Positions 36,541 to 49,286 are shown, counted from the first letter of the stretch. The stretch: 64,000 nt of DNA from Paralvinella palmiformis (GCA_025642065.1 JAODUP010000468.1:257501-321500), one strand, 5' to 3'. Numbers and translations are program-made. Notes: generated by a model not told the origin, from the sequence alone.

Positions 36541-37439
36541 TCCCACCAAACTACCAAGAGAGAGGAACGGTACTAAGTTGTATAGAATTCACAAGTAAAT
36601 GTACGTAAGGTAATTAAATATTCATCAATTCCTTCTAATTTTACATAATTTTATATCTATGTGATTGATTATTAAGTTGTATTTAATTATTGCTGTATGA
36701 TTAAAATATATAATATTTATGAATATTAATAGTCATAAATCAGCTTCGGTATATTTCTATCCTGAGGTAACAGGGTCAGAGATTAGCAATAATCGATGAA
36801 TGTGCTATTTGGAAACCTCGGAACGGAGCCAGTATGTAAAAGATTTTGTGTTAGACAATATAATCTGATGTAAGGTTAAATAATCAAAACCTTTTAATTT
36901 TAGGATCGTATAAGTCTGAGACATCTGCAAGAGGAAGTCAGAATGGCCAACCAGCCGACTAGGCACTTCAGAAAAAGTGCAAAATTGAAACGGCAGGTGA
37001 AGACATTCAGTTTGAAATCCGTCCAGTCTGTCTACTGGAAAATTGAAAACAGTATAATAAATCCATGAGAGTTTAATTCAAATGATATATTATTATGATT
37101 AAAGTCGTGTATTGATGTAAATACCAAGCTATATAATGAATTATCTTATTCAAATTATCCTGTATATTTTTCACTTTTGCATTATTGTTAGGTTAGATAT
37201 TATATTATTAAGCGAAAGTCAACTAGCATATGCGTTGGTTCTGTTCCTAGTTGTGGGTATCGCTTAAATATAAAGTGATTATTAATATTTAGGATATGTT
37301 ATGTAAAGAACTGCCTAATTTAAGTATTTAATTTGAGTGTATTACACTCCATTCCATAAATGTCGTAATATAACAACTGGAATGTAGGCGTTGAGAAATA
37401 AATTATATATGATAATATATGCATACCTTGTTTATTCCA
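36541..37439. other. gene-free stretch
   Basis: AT-rich, with no exon or repeat family recognised. Confidence 0.55.
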
Positions 37440-37685
37440 TGCTATCTATTATGATTGTATATTCCATTTCCCTTATGAAAATATGTTCAATCACCATCAC
37501 GGGACAGTGGTAAGACAGCCTTTGGGCTACACTGTTTTATCACATAGGAATACAAATGTCATAACACATGGTAATGTTAATTATGTATATTTTAAAATGT
37601 AGTTCGTTGCTATTACCATTCTATTTATATATGTATTCATTATATTATGTACTCCTGTTATGTGAAATAAATTCAAATCAAATTC
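37440..37685 (+). mobile_element. possible LINE 3' tail
   Basis: Non-coding block containing CACGGGACAGTGGTAAGACAG, then GCCTTTGGGCTACACTG, ending TGTGAAATAAATTCAAATCAAATTC. Its layout resembles 3' UTRs of jockey/CR1-type LINEs that end in short A-rich repeats. No coding sequence is attached, so this is a tentative call. Confidence 0.35.
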
Positions 37686-39839
37686 TATAATAAATACATT
37701 GTTTAATATTAAAGCATTGCATAAAATACAATTTCCTTGAATAATACTTGATTTAACAGGTAAATACCTAAAATATTTCGGACGCCGGCAATGAAATACA
37801 CTTTACTCAAAAGCATTGACGTTCCAGCTCTTTGTGACAATCTTTCAGTGCAGTGCGTATGTCGTTAAACAGGCCTAACGAACTCCAAACGGAATAATTG
37901 ACACGAAATGAAACCTGAGATACCCTTCAAACCGGAATTTCAACTAAACCCTGCATTTGGAGTTGACTCTCTAAAATTTCAATAAACCTTGCAATAAACC
38001 TTATAGGTTCATAAAAAATTGCAATTCAATTAGTCCATAATTGTGCATATATCTAAGCCAGGAAGTGGATAAATCGCGTTCTGAAACAAATAAAAGTTAG
38101 AAAATATTATATTTTAGCGTGAATTATTGCCGAATCTTGAGGTTTCTGTTTTTTGAGATACTGGAGTTATGCGGCAATAAAGTGAAGGAAGAAAAGGGTA
38201 AAATCGAAATTACCCTACAATATATTGTTTGCTCTACACACATACCGCAAACATAACTATTGTAATCGTCATGATAACTTATGCCATACAACAAGGGGCG
38301 TATCATTGAGTAAGGAGATAATCGGTGATGACAATTCCGTACTTATTTTCGGTGGCCAATATCCAAATTAACTACGAAAGGCTGCTTTTAAGATGGTGTA
38401 TTAGGTGCAGCCAGAACGGATTAGCAGTACTATCATTTTGCTTAGAATTGCATTAGAAATTCTGGAAACAAATTAAGACGACATTCTCGTATAATATTTA
38501 TCACCTTTTCTCCCAGCAAGGAAAATATATACAACTTTCTTCATCTAAGGTTACTTCGTTGTAATACTAACATAGGCATTAATGAACTGGCCAAAAGTGG
38601 GATTTGCTGATAGGATATTATGAAATTGGGTACACTGTGCAACTGGGAAGCCTTTCTCCGTATTTTCAGACATGAGCCAAATAAAAGTATTTCCAAATTG
38701 TGAAAACATTCAGGATAATTAATCCTATAATAAAAATATAGTATTTAGTCGTGTTTTTAAATGGAGCTGTAGCGAAGAGTACCATCTAATGAATTATGGA
38801 AAAGAAATTGTATGAAGTCATTATTTAATATATCTTTACTCGCAAAGAAATAAGTCACTTGCTAGGACGATGTCCGCAACCTGTCAATCAGTCAATATTT
38901 GTTGATAAAACATAAGTGTAACATAAATTCAGGTTCATAAATAGTATCTTCATCCGAATTCGATATTAGTAGTAATACTACCAGAACGTTTAACCTTAGC
39001 AATCTTGCTGGTGGATTTTGAAATGATGGTTAACCACTTTTATACCTTGTATATCCGTAGAATATACTCTTATCCTTCATATTGAATATACAATTTAGGA
39101 CGTAGACAAACTTTCCGAAGCGATCTCGTATCCAACTGAGTAATAAGTATTAAATTTATGATGGGATCCTTTTGTCTCCACAACATCAAGCAAATATTTA
39201 ATATATATTGCAAAATGCATTCAAATGCAGACTTTACATTATTCATCAATATTAAGAACGCTAACGGTTTGCCGTCAGCGATATGTCCAAGCTATGGATA
39301 TCTGTCATCATTTCTGACATCGTCTTATGGTTAACAGAAGTCCGATTTAAAGAAATCATCTAGACTGAGATAAAGCCAACGACTTGTTTGATTTGAATAT
39401 GTCGTTGACGCGGGTTGAAAAATGCCCAAATCAAAGAATAGAACATAAATTTCCCATTGTCGCTTTAATGAGCACCAAGACACAGACAGGTCACAGATAA
39501 CGTCATCACTGTGGTATATTCGAAATTAACCTTGCAGCAAACGTACAATGTTTGGTCTCATTGAGATCTAAGTAAATAGGATAGGTACAACGCAAGAATT
39601 TGACATTTTTTCAATGGAGTGTAAACTGTTTATATAGTAGATTTTCTAGCTTTTTTTATACGTAAAAATTTGTAAAGTGAATGTTAAAAAAATTAGACGC
39701 CTGCCAATAAAAAAACTTGTAAAGAGAAATGAATTTATGTTAAAAATAAAAACATATCTAACTAGAAAACCAAAATACCTTTTTGGTAATATCTAAGCTA
39801 AATAATCATCAACTCAAATGACTTCATGAACTAAAGTCC
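37686..39839. other. gene-free stretch
   Basis: No coding exon, RNA gene or repeat family identified. Confidence 0.55.
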
Positions 39840-41100
39840 TAACTTTTTGTTCAGAAAGACAAACATATCCACATTACTGGGTTTGAGATGGGTCCTCACT
39901 GCTGTGACTATATCGCCTGCTGTTGAGAAAACCCTCTCGGGTGGAACTGAATTCCCAGGGAAGGACAGATGATACTGAGCCAGTTTGCCCAGCCGAGGAT
40001 ATTGAAACGGTTTCTTTTCTTCCTCCCCCAGTCTGTGGCAGGAGCCTTCAGCAAAAGTGGGGGATCTCCTTCATGTATCTGACAATCTCATGGTCTATTT
40101 GTGATGTCAATGATTGAGTTGTGGACTTAATGACACCTGTCATCATAACATCTGAGCCACATAAATCCTCTAATCCATCTTTGGCTTCGGTTCGTCAACA
40201 TCTTAAGCAGATTCCACCCATGAAGATGTTGTTCCAGTTTTACTTCCATGTGAAAAGGAACGGGTTCAGAGTTATATTCCTGCCTAACTAGTGGCTGAAT
40301 GCAAGGAAAGTCAGATAAAGATGGCTGGCTCATCATCAGAGGAGAATCCTTACTACTGCAGGATAAAGTGGACTCTTGCTGACTGACCTGAAAGTGTTAA
40401 AATGCAAATTCAAAAATAAGTTTAGTCTAGACACATGCATATGGATATATTAGTTACAAGTACTAACTTTAATTAAAAGAAATAGCAAAAACATAAAAAT
40501 TACTTCAGAAACACATACCTAACTTAGCTGTAGTTATTAGTTAAGCCCATAAATGAAATAAATAACTGAAGAGGAGACACTTCCAGTTCCACGTCCTCAA
40601 GAACTCACACGGCAGACAGTGCAGTGTGAGTTATAAATGTATTAAAGAAAATATTTAATACGGGTTAACTTCCAATGGTCCGTAGCAATCGACTTCACTA
40701 CATGGCATGCCTCATACTTTGGCTCAGGAACATGTAGGAGCTCTTTAAATCCTCACCTCACCACCTTGTATGGTCTCAGATCTGTCACTATGAATTTCCC
40801 TCTTTGGTTTATGATGGCAGTCGATCGTGGAGAGTTGAACAACATCATTTGTTTAACAAGTAATGTGTCTTTCAAAGTCTGTTGCTTTGTTATGGGAATG
40901 GAAAGTGGCTTGCTCCCATTGTCAGATAGTGTAGATGAAATGAAAACTGGCGAAAGCAAAGACGAAATTGACGAATATTCCGGGGTGTCTCTTTAAATAC
41001 TCCATCGTGTTCGTCGTATTTCCAGACGTACATTACGATCCTACAAATCCTGCAGACCATTAGTTTTTTTTAACTTATCTTCCATTCCCAAGTGTTTCTA
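39840..41100 (-). pseudogene. ZBED-type hAT transposase relic
   Basis: Minus-strand blocks in the order of a ZBED-type hAT transposase. At about 41070-41030, MVCRICRIVMYVWKY resembles the first half of a BED zinc finger. At about 40800-40690, KFIVTDLRPYKVV and, after a stop, FKELLHVPEPKYEA match the family's FIVxDLRPYSVVxxxxFxxLxxxxxPxY. At about 40115-40060, QIDHEIVRYMKEIP fits the SxxxEIxxYL linker. At about 39985-39840, YPRLGKLAQYHLSFPGNSVP, then PERVFSTAGDIVTA and VDMFVFLNK give the C-terminal dimerisation block almost intact. Multiple frameshifts and stops make it inactive. A GC-richer block ending near 41485 (GTGATGCGACGATTAATCGC on the minus strand) may be its 5' terminal region. Confidence 0.82.
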
Positions 41101-41991
41101 TCATCAGGTTGCCGATATGTTTTAAAACAAATGGTTTATATGATTTTGGATGCTTAGTCAAATTGCTAAGTAACGTTTCGTTGCTTGCCATGCTAATAGG
41201 GTTTGATCTGGAATAGCCCATCCAAATACCATGTGCTGCGGAATCGAGCTATGTGATTGGCCGAAACCTATAGGTCATCGGAAATCCGCGCTGACGTCAA
41301 AGAAAAAGTCATTCAAAATCCGGAATTTTCTCCAATAATTTTCAGAGTGCACACTACGGAAGAGGAAGGTGTTATTTAAAAAAATTGAAATGAAACGCCG
41401 TTTGCAAATTGAAAAACCGTGATTCGAACCGAAGGACTAAAACTGCGAATACCGTGAACCGCGATTAATCGTCGCATCACTATTGGGAACTGTATTAAGA
41501 TTAATACCAGATTAAAACCGTTGTTACTCATACAATGACGCATATAATAAGGGGCATTAGTGAAAGACAAACGGTTACACACTCTAGTTGGATGAGTGAA
41601 GAAACGAAGTAGTTTTACTCTCATTTCATTATAATCTTTCTGGACTTCCTCATATCAGCATCTGGACCTTCTTTTATGTGGGTCATTGTTTTCAAGTTTT
41701 TAGGAAAGTGAATCCCTGAGTTCTCCTACTGTCGAAAATCCTTGGTTTATGTTTTGTCCATCATTCTGTGAAGAGTTTTCAATGCTAACATAATACTACT
41801 GATTGAATTCTCTTTGATACATGTACATATTAAAATATTACATTAATATTTAACATTATCCCCTGTCTCGACAGTTTACGCCAGACATCTGTACTGAGCC
41901 TTTTAGATTTCCAAAAGTATTTCTATTTCACCATCTGTGTTTTCTCTTCGGCTGCATTCAAAAATGCCTTCAGGATATGTTCCACGTGGCC
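41101..41991. other. transposon flank and gene-free DNA
   Basis: 41200-41490 is probably the non-coding 5' end of the hAT relic. The rest is without recognisable content. The minus-strand frame 41376-41624 has no motif. Confidence 0.45.
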
Positions 41992-42230
41992 TAACTGGTA
42001 GAACGGTTGGCCTGAGATCTATAGCACCTGGCTTCAAATCCCGGTTGGGCTATGTAAGGAGCGCGTTTCATGTTCCACGTCGCTTGATTGCCTCTGGAGG
42101 TCGTTGCTAGTCTTTCTTAATCGGGTATCCTATTGGAGGGCCACAGAAATGACGCCAGGAATGCTTTCTCTATGTATATCATTTAGTGGTTGTTCGTTGT
42201 CTCCAAAAGGGAATGATATTCAGAAGATTG
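41992..42230 (+). mobile_element. tRNA-derived SINE, family 3
   Basis: tRNA-like head GGCCTAACTGGTAGAACGG (A-box region) with the B-box-like GGCTTCAAATCCC 40 bases downstream. A non-tRNA body follows (GCCTCTGGAGGTCGTTGCTAG, then TCCTATTGGAGGGCCACAG). Only one copy is recognised in the window, and the B box is degenerate, so it is not a functional tRNA gene. Confidence 0.65.
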
Positions 42231-42782
42231 CAAGAGTTTTACTGTTTTTACCTTTAGGTTAAATGGGCAAAATACAGTGTTGCTGTTCCATTCAATACTT
42301 TGAATCTGTGAAATAGTATAATGCACAATGATCTGAAATGTACAATTGAGCAAGTGTAGCTGGTTATTCAGCGCAGTTATGTACTCGCTGTGGCCTGTTC
42401 ATTGGAGAGAAACGTTTCTTCTCAAATAACAGTGTAATGGTGTTTATGGTGTTCGATGTATACTGCATACTGCATCTTCAATGACAATCAGCCCCAGATG
42501 ATGATAAACTTATATATATTTCAATTTAGAGCCGATGTTTCTGTTAACCGTAAATATATATACAATTGAAGTCGAATATTCATTAAGTACAAATACCCTG
42601 TACATTGTCAGAACTTTCATCTAAATACTATTCAACTTACTGACCACGAGTGTACATTCTTGCCAGTCCGCAAGACTTGGGAAAAACAAGAATACTGAAC
42701 ATTCTAGAAGATATTTATTCTTGTGCCGTGATCGCTGAATCGGTTTCACAATAATGCATGCGTGACATTATAATCTAGATTT

Positions 42783-42783
<1 letters not shown>

Positions 42784-42852
<69 letters not shown>
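42784..42852. repeat. compound (CT)n(TA)n microsatellite
   Basis: About 36 bases of CT passing directly into about 33 bases of TA, the same composition as 9287-9363. Confidence 0.97.
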
Positions 42853-42855
<3 letters not shown>

Positions 42856-43149
42856 CATTATTACTATCCACTAGATTAGTGTAAACTAATTCTGGGCAAG
42901 CAATTATGCAATTAGTCACCAAAGGTTTCCTTTTTTTTAAACAGGAGCCAGTCTTTTCTTGTACATGTCTGTTATTACATAAGTATTGTAAGTTGATTAA
43001 CACCGAAGCATAATTTTTGTTCCGAGTCATTAAAATGCAGGTGTTACCAGTGGTGAAATAAAAATGTCAACCGTAGTTGGAAGATTAATTGAATGATCAG
43101 CCAGAATATGACAAAAGAGCACGATCGCAGTTGTAAATATCAATAAATT

Positions 43150-44215
43150 TATTACTTTTTGTTGGTCAAAGCGACTGTTTTATGTGTTGAGTAATAAAAC
43201 ATGGCACATCTGTTGTTATTTAGTGATTTCAATTAACGATTTTCACATACTTTATGGAGATCCTACGCTACACATTAATTCTTGTCTATTGTCTTCCATC
43301 ATTCGTGGATATTTTATTATTCAATCATTCACTCATAGTTACTTTTCTTATCCTCATCTCCACTTGCGAAGCTCTCATACCGTAGGAGACAACAGAATGC
43401 GACATATAACGCTTTTTAGTATTGATAATAATAATAATAATAATAATAAAAATGTATATTTAATAAAGCATCACTAAACCGTACCTATTCGTTTCCTTGG
43501 CTACCATGATTCTTAATTTAAATGCATTTTTCTTATCTTCAAAAAGCAATGAGATTAATAGAAGATTGACAACAGAAACATTTAAATTGGAATTGTTACA
43601 GCTATTCTTTAGCTACATGGATGGAAAAGGTTTAAAACAATTTCCTCGTCATAAATCAGTTGCCGGTTATGATTCATGATTATATATTTTCACTAACAAA
43701 AAGCACAATGCGGGACAACAAAATAAAATATGCTAAATAAATAACAATTCTAGCAATAAGCTAAACAAGGCCTTAGCTGTAGTAATGAACCAAATACACT
43801 TTCTAGTTAATAACAACAACAATTGCCGAGTTATTATCAGGCAGTCTAGTTGTCAACAAAGATATAATTCTTGGTACATATGTTCCAGACAGCTGTATGT
43901 CCCCCGACGATTCCTTATTCATATGCAACATCTAAGCGTTTTCTTTTCTCCCATGCTGTACTGTGAGAGGCGAGAGGGGGGCCGTTGCGCATTTATGTAA
44001 GTTGGCAAGAATAATCGCTGCAATCAATCAACTCAAAAAAATAGTACACACCGTCACAAAAACGTGTACAAACATCATAAAGCCGACTACATCAATCAAC
44101 ATCAGAAGAGAATAAATATGTACGAGTTTTGTCAGTACGATTATATAAATAAAGACTGGGAGAAATTCACAAACCAGTCTTCAACTTCTTTAGTAGACAT
44201 TGAACTATTTTGTGC
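43150..44215 (+). promoter_or_regulatory. 5' flank of NIDO gene 2, duplicated at 7.7-9.1 kb
   Basis: Collinear with 7680-9060 (same orientation) as described under that entry. Homology that persists through non-coding DNA, including the core promoter, marks this as part of a duplicated gene unit. A short (AAT)n tract at 43423-43450 is present only in this copy. Confidence 0.6.
44142..44150 (+). promoter_or_regulatory. TATA box of NIDO gene 2
   Basis: TATATAAAT lies 139 bases upstream of the ATG at 44281. This would place transcription start near 44172 and give a 5' leader of about 110 bases. The homologous position in the 7.7-9.1 kb relic is degraded. Confidence 0.55.
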
Positions 44216-44280
44216 TTTGTCGTATAAGTAATGAACCTTTATGCCTGCAGAGTTTGAGGAGTTTCACTCGTTGCTTCAAC

Positions 44281-46712
44281 ATGCCAAACGTGCTCGTGTT
44301 TCTTGTGTTTGTCACAGGTACGTACACCATTTAATTTAATTTTTGTATTCGACATAAATATTAATTAATGTCTATTTGTGTGTATTTGTATGTATACTTT
44401 TGTGTTACGAAGTACTGGCAAAGGAGCGACTTTTTATGCCCAGACGTTTAATAGTTACGCGTAGGTCTACGTACATGACTGTGTTATATGGAACGGATTA
44501 ATGGTAGTTGTTGTTTCGTGAGCTCCGGTGGCCTAGTGGTTAAGCACCCGGCACTTGGTGTCAACGGTCACAGGTTCGAACCACGTAAGAGGTCGAAACT
44601 TTTCCAGCGATTTTTTTCTCGGCTGACAACATCGTGGATGGCTGACCACGTTAAATGGCGCTGCCGTCTCCACTGAATTATTTAAAATAAAGGAGGACGT
44701 TAAAAAACCTGAGGACGTAAAACACTCTGGCAGAGACCACCCTCATGCTATTTCGGCTCAATCTTTCCGTACTGCTCCCCTGTGAGTGGTGGGGGATAAT
44801 AATTTTATCAACACGCTCCGTCTAAAAACAAAACAAAAAAGATAATAATAATTAAGTATATTTAATAAAGCGCCCTTATTAGCAGGAACCATTCAAAGGC
44901 GCTGTACAAATAATATATACCATAATAATACAATATTTAAAAGAGAATTATTATTCATCTGTGAAAGCAACACTGAACAGGTGTGTTTTTAGAACAGATT
45001 TAAGGTTTTCAAGAGACGACGCATTTCTAATATTTGCCGGAAACCAATTCTACTAAGTGACGACTGTAACACTAAGTGGCCAATCACAATATGGCTTTAG
45101 CCGAGACACAGGCAACTGCAAGATTATTATATTGCCAATCTACTGCGGAATTATTATTATTATTATTCGAACCACAGTAACCAAGTCTATTTGTGTGTGT
45201 GTGTGTCTGTGTGTGGATCAGTTGCCGGTTTACAAACAAATCCTACATAATCACTGATCCGTCGTCAATATTTCAGGTACCTATTGGATGTGCGCCAATG
45301 CCGGAAGCTGTCCATTTTCTCCTCTTTATCCATATGGTCGTGAAAGAGGCGACCAGACCGTAACATTCGGCGATGATGACTACTACAATATTCCTCTGAA
45401 CGTTATAATCGACTTCTACGGCAACAAGTACGACTCGGCCTGGGTAATTACGCCGCATGACAATAACGTACCTGAATAAGATCAATAGCTCTTCCCGCCA
45501 TTCACTGATTCGTGGGAGGAAAATCGCAATAAACGGCATTGGCAAACTTTTCTAGACGGAATTATTAGATTTTAGTTAACTTAAAAATAAACATTAACAT
45601 ATTTGCGATAATAAATAAATATCTGCATTATTATTATTATTATTGTTATTATTGGATTATTTTATCATAATATATGTATTGTTGTCTCCCCCCGTATTCC
45701 ATCGTTTCTTTAAATATTGCAGATGGACATCAACGGCATAATCTCCTTCACGAAACGTAATTATTTTTTCTGTGCCATTTTTCTTGCAAATCAATCTTGA
45801 TATCAAGAGCATTACACCAATAACAACTAATACTCTTGTTATTGTATATTAACTGCAACATTTTATATCTAGCAATTATCGAAAGCAAGGTGCAGACTAC
45901 TCCACACCGAACTCCCTTTTTCTCGCCATACTGGAGCGATGTCAACTTATTAAGGGACGACGAAGGCATCATCTTTTACAGAACTGTAAGTACGGGCAAT
46001 CGAATGGCGTTGAATGAACAATGCCATAATATTGCACGTAGAAGGGCTCGCTCTCCGGCAATAAATATGTGTCCGTGTGTGTATTCGTGAGCTCGTGCGC
46101 GGTCGCGCTCGCGTCACAAAAGTAGCTGCTCTTCTGTTTATGGCTAATGTTCTAAGTTTTTTCAGCGAATCATATGTATCTTGTTATGCCAACCATCTTC
46201 TGAAAGTATTTACTCGCCTTCCCTTCTCTAGAACAGTTAAAAAATCCCGGAGTATCTAGAAGTTGGCGATGGTATGTACCAAACAATAAACAAGCAGCTG
46301 CAGCTGCTTATCAACATATAATATAAAGGATCATCAATGCGATTATAATCTATTCTCAATATGGAATGGTGAAAGAGGGGTACCGCGAAGGGGATTACCA
46401 TCCAAAGGGGATATCAAAATTATTTTTGAAGAGTGGATGTATAGTTCATTTTGTGGAGATATGGTTCATTTTGTCAAGATATGGTTCGACCTGTGAATAT
46501 GTATTTCATTTGGTGGAGTTATGCTTCAACTTGGGGAGATATGGAGATATTATAGATATGTTGATAAACTCGTGGGGATATTGGTAATCTTGTAGAGATA
46601 TGGTTCATCTTGTAGAGATATGGTTCATCTTGTGGAAATGTGGTTCATCTTGGTTATAAACAGTAGCGGAAAGATGTAGACAGTTTACATTCTAATTATA
46701 CGTAGTTCTTCT

Positions 46713-46797
<85 letters not shown>

Positions 46798-46903
46798 CTC
46801 TCTCTCTCTCTCTCTCTTTGTTGTGTGTGTCTGTTTCTCTTTCTCTCTTACCCAGTCGGCTAATTAATGCCTCTTTCTGGATATTTTTTAATATCTGACT
46901 GTC

Positions 46904-46945
<42 letters not shown>

Positions 46946-47302
46946 GCCGATATGGCAGTTATTCGAATAACTGTATTAATTTAATTAGGTAAGTTCCAGC
47001 TGTGTCCAGCGCCCATAACACAGAACCATACTCCCTGACTTTCTTATCAGTACGTAAAGAAGCACAAGTACTGATAGTGTTCATCTTCTCCCACTTGCTA
47101 CATGTCTATCATTTAGGTATCGTTCTGATTTAGGTGAATTTAACCCGAGAACCGGATGTAGTGGTTATGGTGGAAAAAGACGCAGCGTTGAGTGGACATC
47201 CAATGAAAGTCCAGTTAATAATGATGGTTACATGGTTTGAGGTTAGGCAATTTGGTCAACCTAGTGATGTGGTAAGTATAATACATATGGTTAGGAAATA
47301 TA

Positions 47303-47370
<68 letters not shown>

Positions 47371-49286
47371 AAATAACAGATAGATTAGTATGTGCATTAA
47401 AAATTACCGAATTCATTCTACACCATGAACACAACTGGAATATCTTCAGATTGTGTCAGAGTCCTAGTTGCATTACCCTCTTAGCAGAATTAACATGTAC
47501 ATAGAACCCTTCGTCTAAACGATTGGCCTAAGCATCTGCCAATTAACTTGTACTTTATAGGAATTATTTCAGTATATAGAAACTATATGTGTTTATCGTG
47601 AGTATATCGGTGCCTAACACAAGGTTTAGGGTGGTAATGGAAGCTTTAGAATTTTAAATGACGACGTAAGCCGGTTTTCAGCGGTTCCGTCCTCGTTATT
47701 AAATGCAACTTTGACTGATTCTACAGAATAACACCTTCCAAGGGACACTGATCAGTGACGGAAATACGACTTTAACCATATTCAACTACGGTTCGATAAA
47801 TTGGTGGGAAGACGAAGTAAATGCCGGGGTATGTATTGTTCGAGTAAGCGATAAATCGAAAGCCATCTGTGCATTTACGTCCCTGGAAACATGTTTTAAT
47901 ACGATCAATGAAACGTTAATTTCGCCACAGATTATCTTTAACAGAGGTGACAAGAAAACAAGAATTGAGTACTCAATTTCCACAACAGATGAAGTCGGGA
48001 ATGTTGGCGATTACTCAAACATCGGATTTCCTGGGAAGATTGTAACGAAAGTGAATGGAGATATCCAGTTACGAAGTCAGTAATTATCAGTGTATTGTTT
48101 ACCTGCATTTACGAATTTAATGCGTGCCTCGTTATTATCGAATACGAATTAATTGGAATGCTCATAAAATGTAACTGCTCGCCAACGGTCATATTCCAGA
48201 TCTGACGCGGTTTAATTGTGTGTCGTGCATCATCGATCGCGCAAATGGCAACGTGACAACATTTGATGGATCGACGGAGTTGGTAGCGAATGACATGGGC
48301 AAAAAATACCTCATATCTAAGGAATACCAAGGCGATCAGGCTGGCAAGAGGGATCCCTGTAAATTCATGCTTAAAACTACCACAGATGGAAATGTTAGTA
48401 ACATTGTTCTGCAGCAGCAAGAAAGTCCGAATTGACTATAATGTTAGAAAATCGAGAATTGTCCATTTTTTGCTTTAATTGTTTAATTTAGGCAGCAACA
48501 CATCACAAGTGTAGTATTTCCCCTGCCATATATGGGCGGTGTGGCCGTTTAATGTTTTCGCTTATATAGCACAAACATAATTTCTTCTTTAACAAGGGTC
48601 GAACTGATTGGGTGGCTTTTACGATTGGTGTTAAATTAAAGTGGAACTATGCCTTCGAACGTGTGAGAGACAACATTGTCGAAGTACGAAGTCGCAAAAC
48701 CAAGGTAAAGTAAATCATTGCTTAAGTAGAAGATTGGTTATAAAGTTTATTGACATTAGAGGTGAAACAACTGGCTGGTCAGGTTAGAGTTAGCGAGGCA
48801 GAATGTGCAGCAGGTAAGATAGAAAAATCAATTGATGGAATTTCAAGAAACGAATATATTGAGAACGCAACCGAAAGAACACGGCGCTTCCGTAAATGAA
48901 GACAACTTTAACCGATTTCCATATTTTAGCAGATAATATCCGCATTTCCGTATCACCAACTGATTGAAGACTACGGACAGAGGCTGTTCGTTGTCATTGA
49001 GAAGATACGTGGCGGCTGGATCCTACGAAGTCCTTCCTGCGAATACCTCTTGGTCTATAAACCGTTAGACTATTCCAAGCAGCTGCGACTGTTTTTAGGA
49101 CCACATTTCGAAGGCAGGACGATTGGCATGTGCCAAAATAACAACCATGATGTGACAGATGATAGAAAGAAGTGTTCCACGCACCCCGAAGATGTTTCCG
49201 GTCCTGATTTCGCGACCGTGATCGGCGACAGTTGTTCCTGTGCCAAGGCAAACAAACGCTGCAAGAAGGCGCTTAGTCGCATGTAA
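44281..49286 (+). CDS. NIDO and vWD-like secreted protein, gene 2
   Basis: Ten coding exons: 44281-44317, 45277-45443, 45723-45756, 45873-45985, 47134-47271, 47727-47828, 47931-48075, 48200-48393, 48597-48704, 48930-49286. The product is 464 residues and all junctions are GT-AG. Residues 1-23 form a signal peptide (MPNVLVFLVF..., likely cut after ANA). The NIDO domain runs over about residues 55-200: DFYGNKYDSAW, DINGIISFTK, FFSPYWSDV with IIFYRT, and MMVTWFEV in exon 5. Exons 8-10 (residues 246-464) resemble a vWD domain: CIIDRANGNVTTFDGS near the start and IGMCQNNNHDVTDD later. A basic cysteine-rich tail, CSCAKANKRCKKALSRM, ends the protein. It is the paralog of gene 1 (seven of ten exons have equal length) and points away from it. 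The role is probably extracellular (matrix, mucus or egg coat), which is inference. The start is chosen because the 37-base first exon matches gene 1. Confidence 0.88.
44519..44836 (+). mobile_element. tRNA-derived SINE, family 1 (full-length copy)
   Basis: tRNA-like head (44521-44592) with A-box region TGGCCTAGTGGTTAAG and a perfect-looking B box, GGTTCGAACC. The body follows: AACATCGTGGATGG, CTGACCACGTTAAATGGCGC, CCGTCTCCACTGAATTA, GAGGACGT (twice), CACTCTGGCAGAGACCACCC, and CTGTGAGTGG near the end. It lies in intron 1 of NIDO gene 2. Other copies are 63370-63690 and the fragment at 11957-12062. Confidence 0.88.
44848..45062 (-). mobile_element. L2/CR1-like LINE 3' end
   Basis: Minus strand: the frame still reads FPANIRNASSLENLKSVLKT, then HLFSVAFTDE and stops. 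It is followed by the 3' UTR with a GTACAGCGCC block, a CCTGCTAATAAGGGCGC block and ATTTAATAA. It is the same family as 35400-36540 and 49465-49665. It is 5'-truncated, lies in intron 1 of NIDO gene 2 and abuts the SINE. Confidence 0.85.
46430..46655. repeat. degenerate minisatellite of about 20 bases
   Basis: Repeats of GAGATATGGTTCATCTTGT with substitutions. The units are best conserved at 46590-46655 and decay upstream to 46430. It lies in intron 4 of NIDO gene 2. Confidence 0.8.
46714..46817. repeat. compound (CA)n(CT)n microsatellite
   Basis: About 80 bases of CA, then about 24 bases of CT, in intron 4 of NIDO gene 2. Confidence 0.97.
46903..46944. repeat. (AAT)n microsatellite
   Basis: About 42 bases of AAT in intron 4 of NIDO gene 2. 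Confidence 0.95.
47303..47368. repeat. (TA)n microsatellite
   Basis: About 66 bases of TA, 30 bases after the donor of exon 5 of NIDO gene 2. Confidence 0.97.

Noticed and set aside
44519..44592. tRNA gene candidates at 44521, 7434, 18850, 41992, 51672 and 60084
   Set aside because: A and B boxes are present, but the acceptor stems do not pair and each head continues into a shared non-tRNA body, so they are SINE heads.
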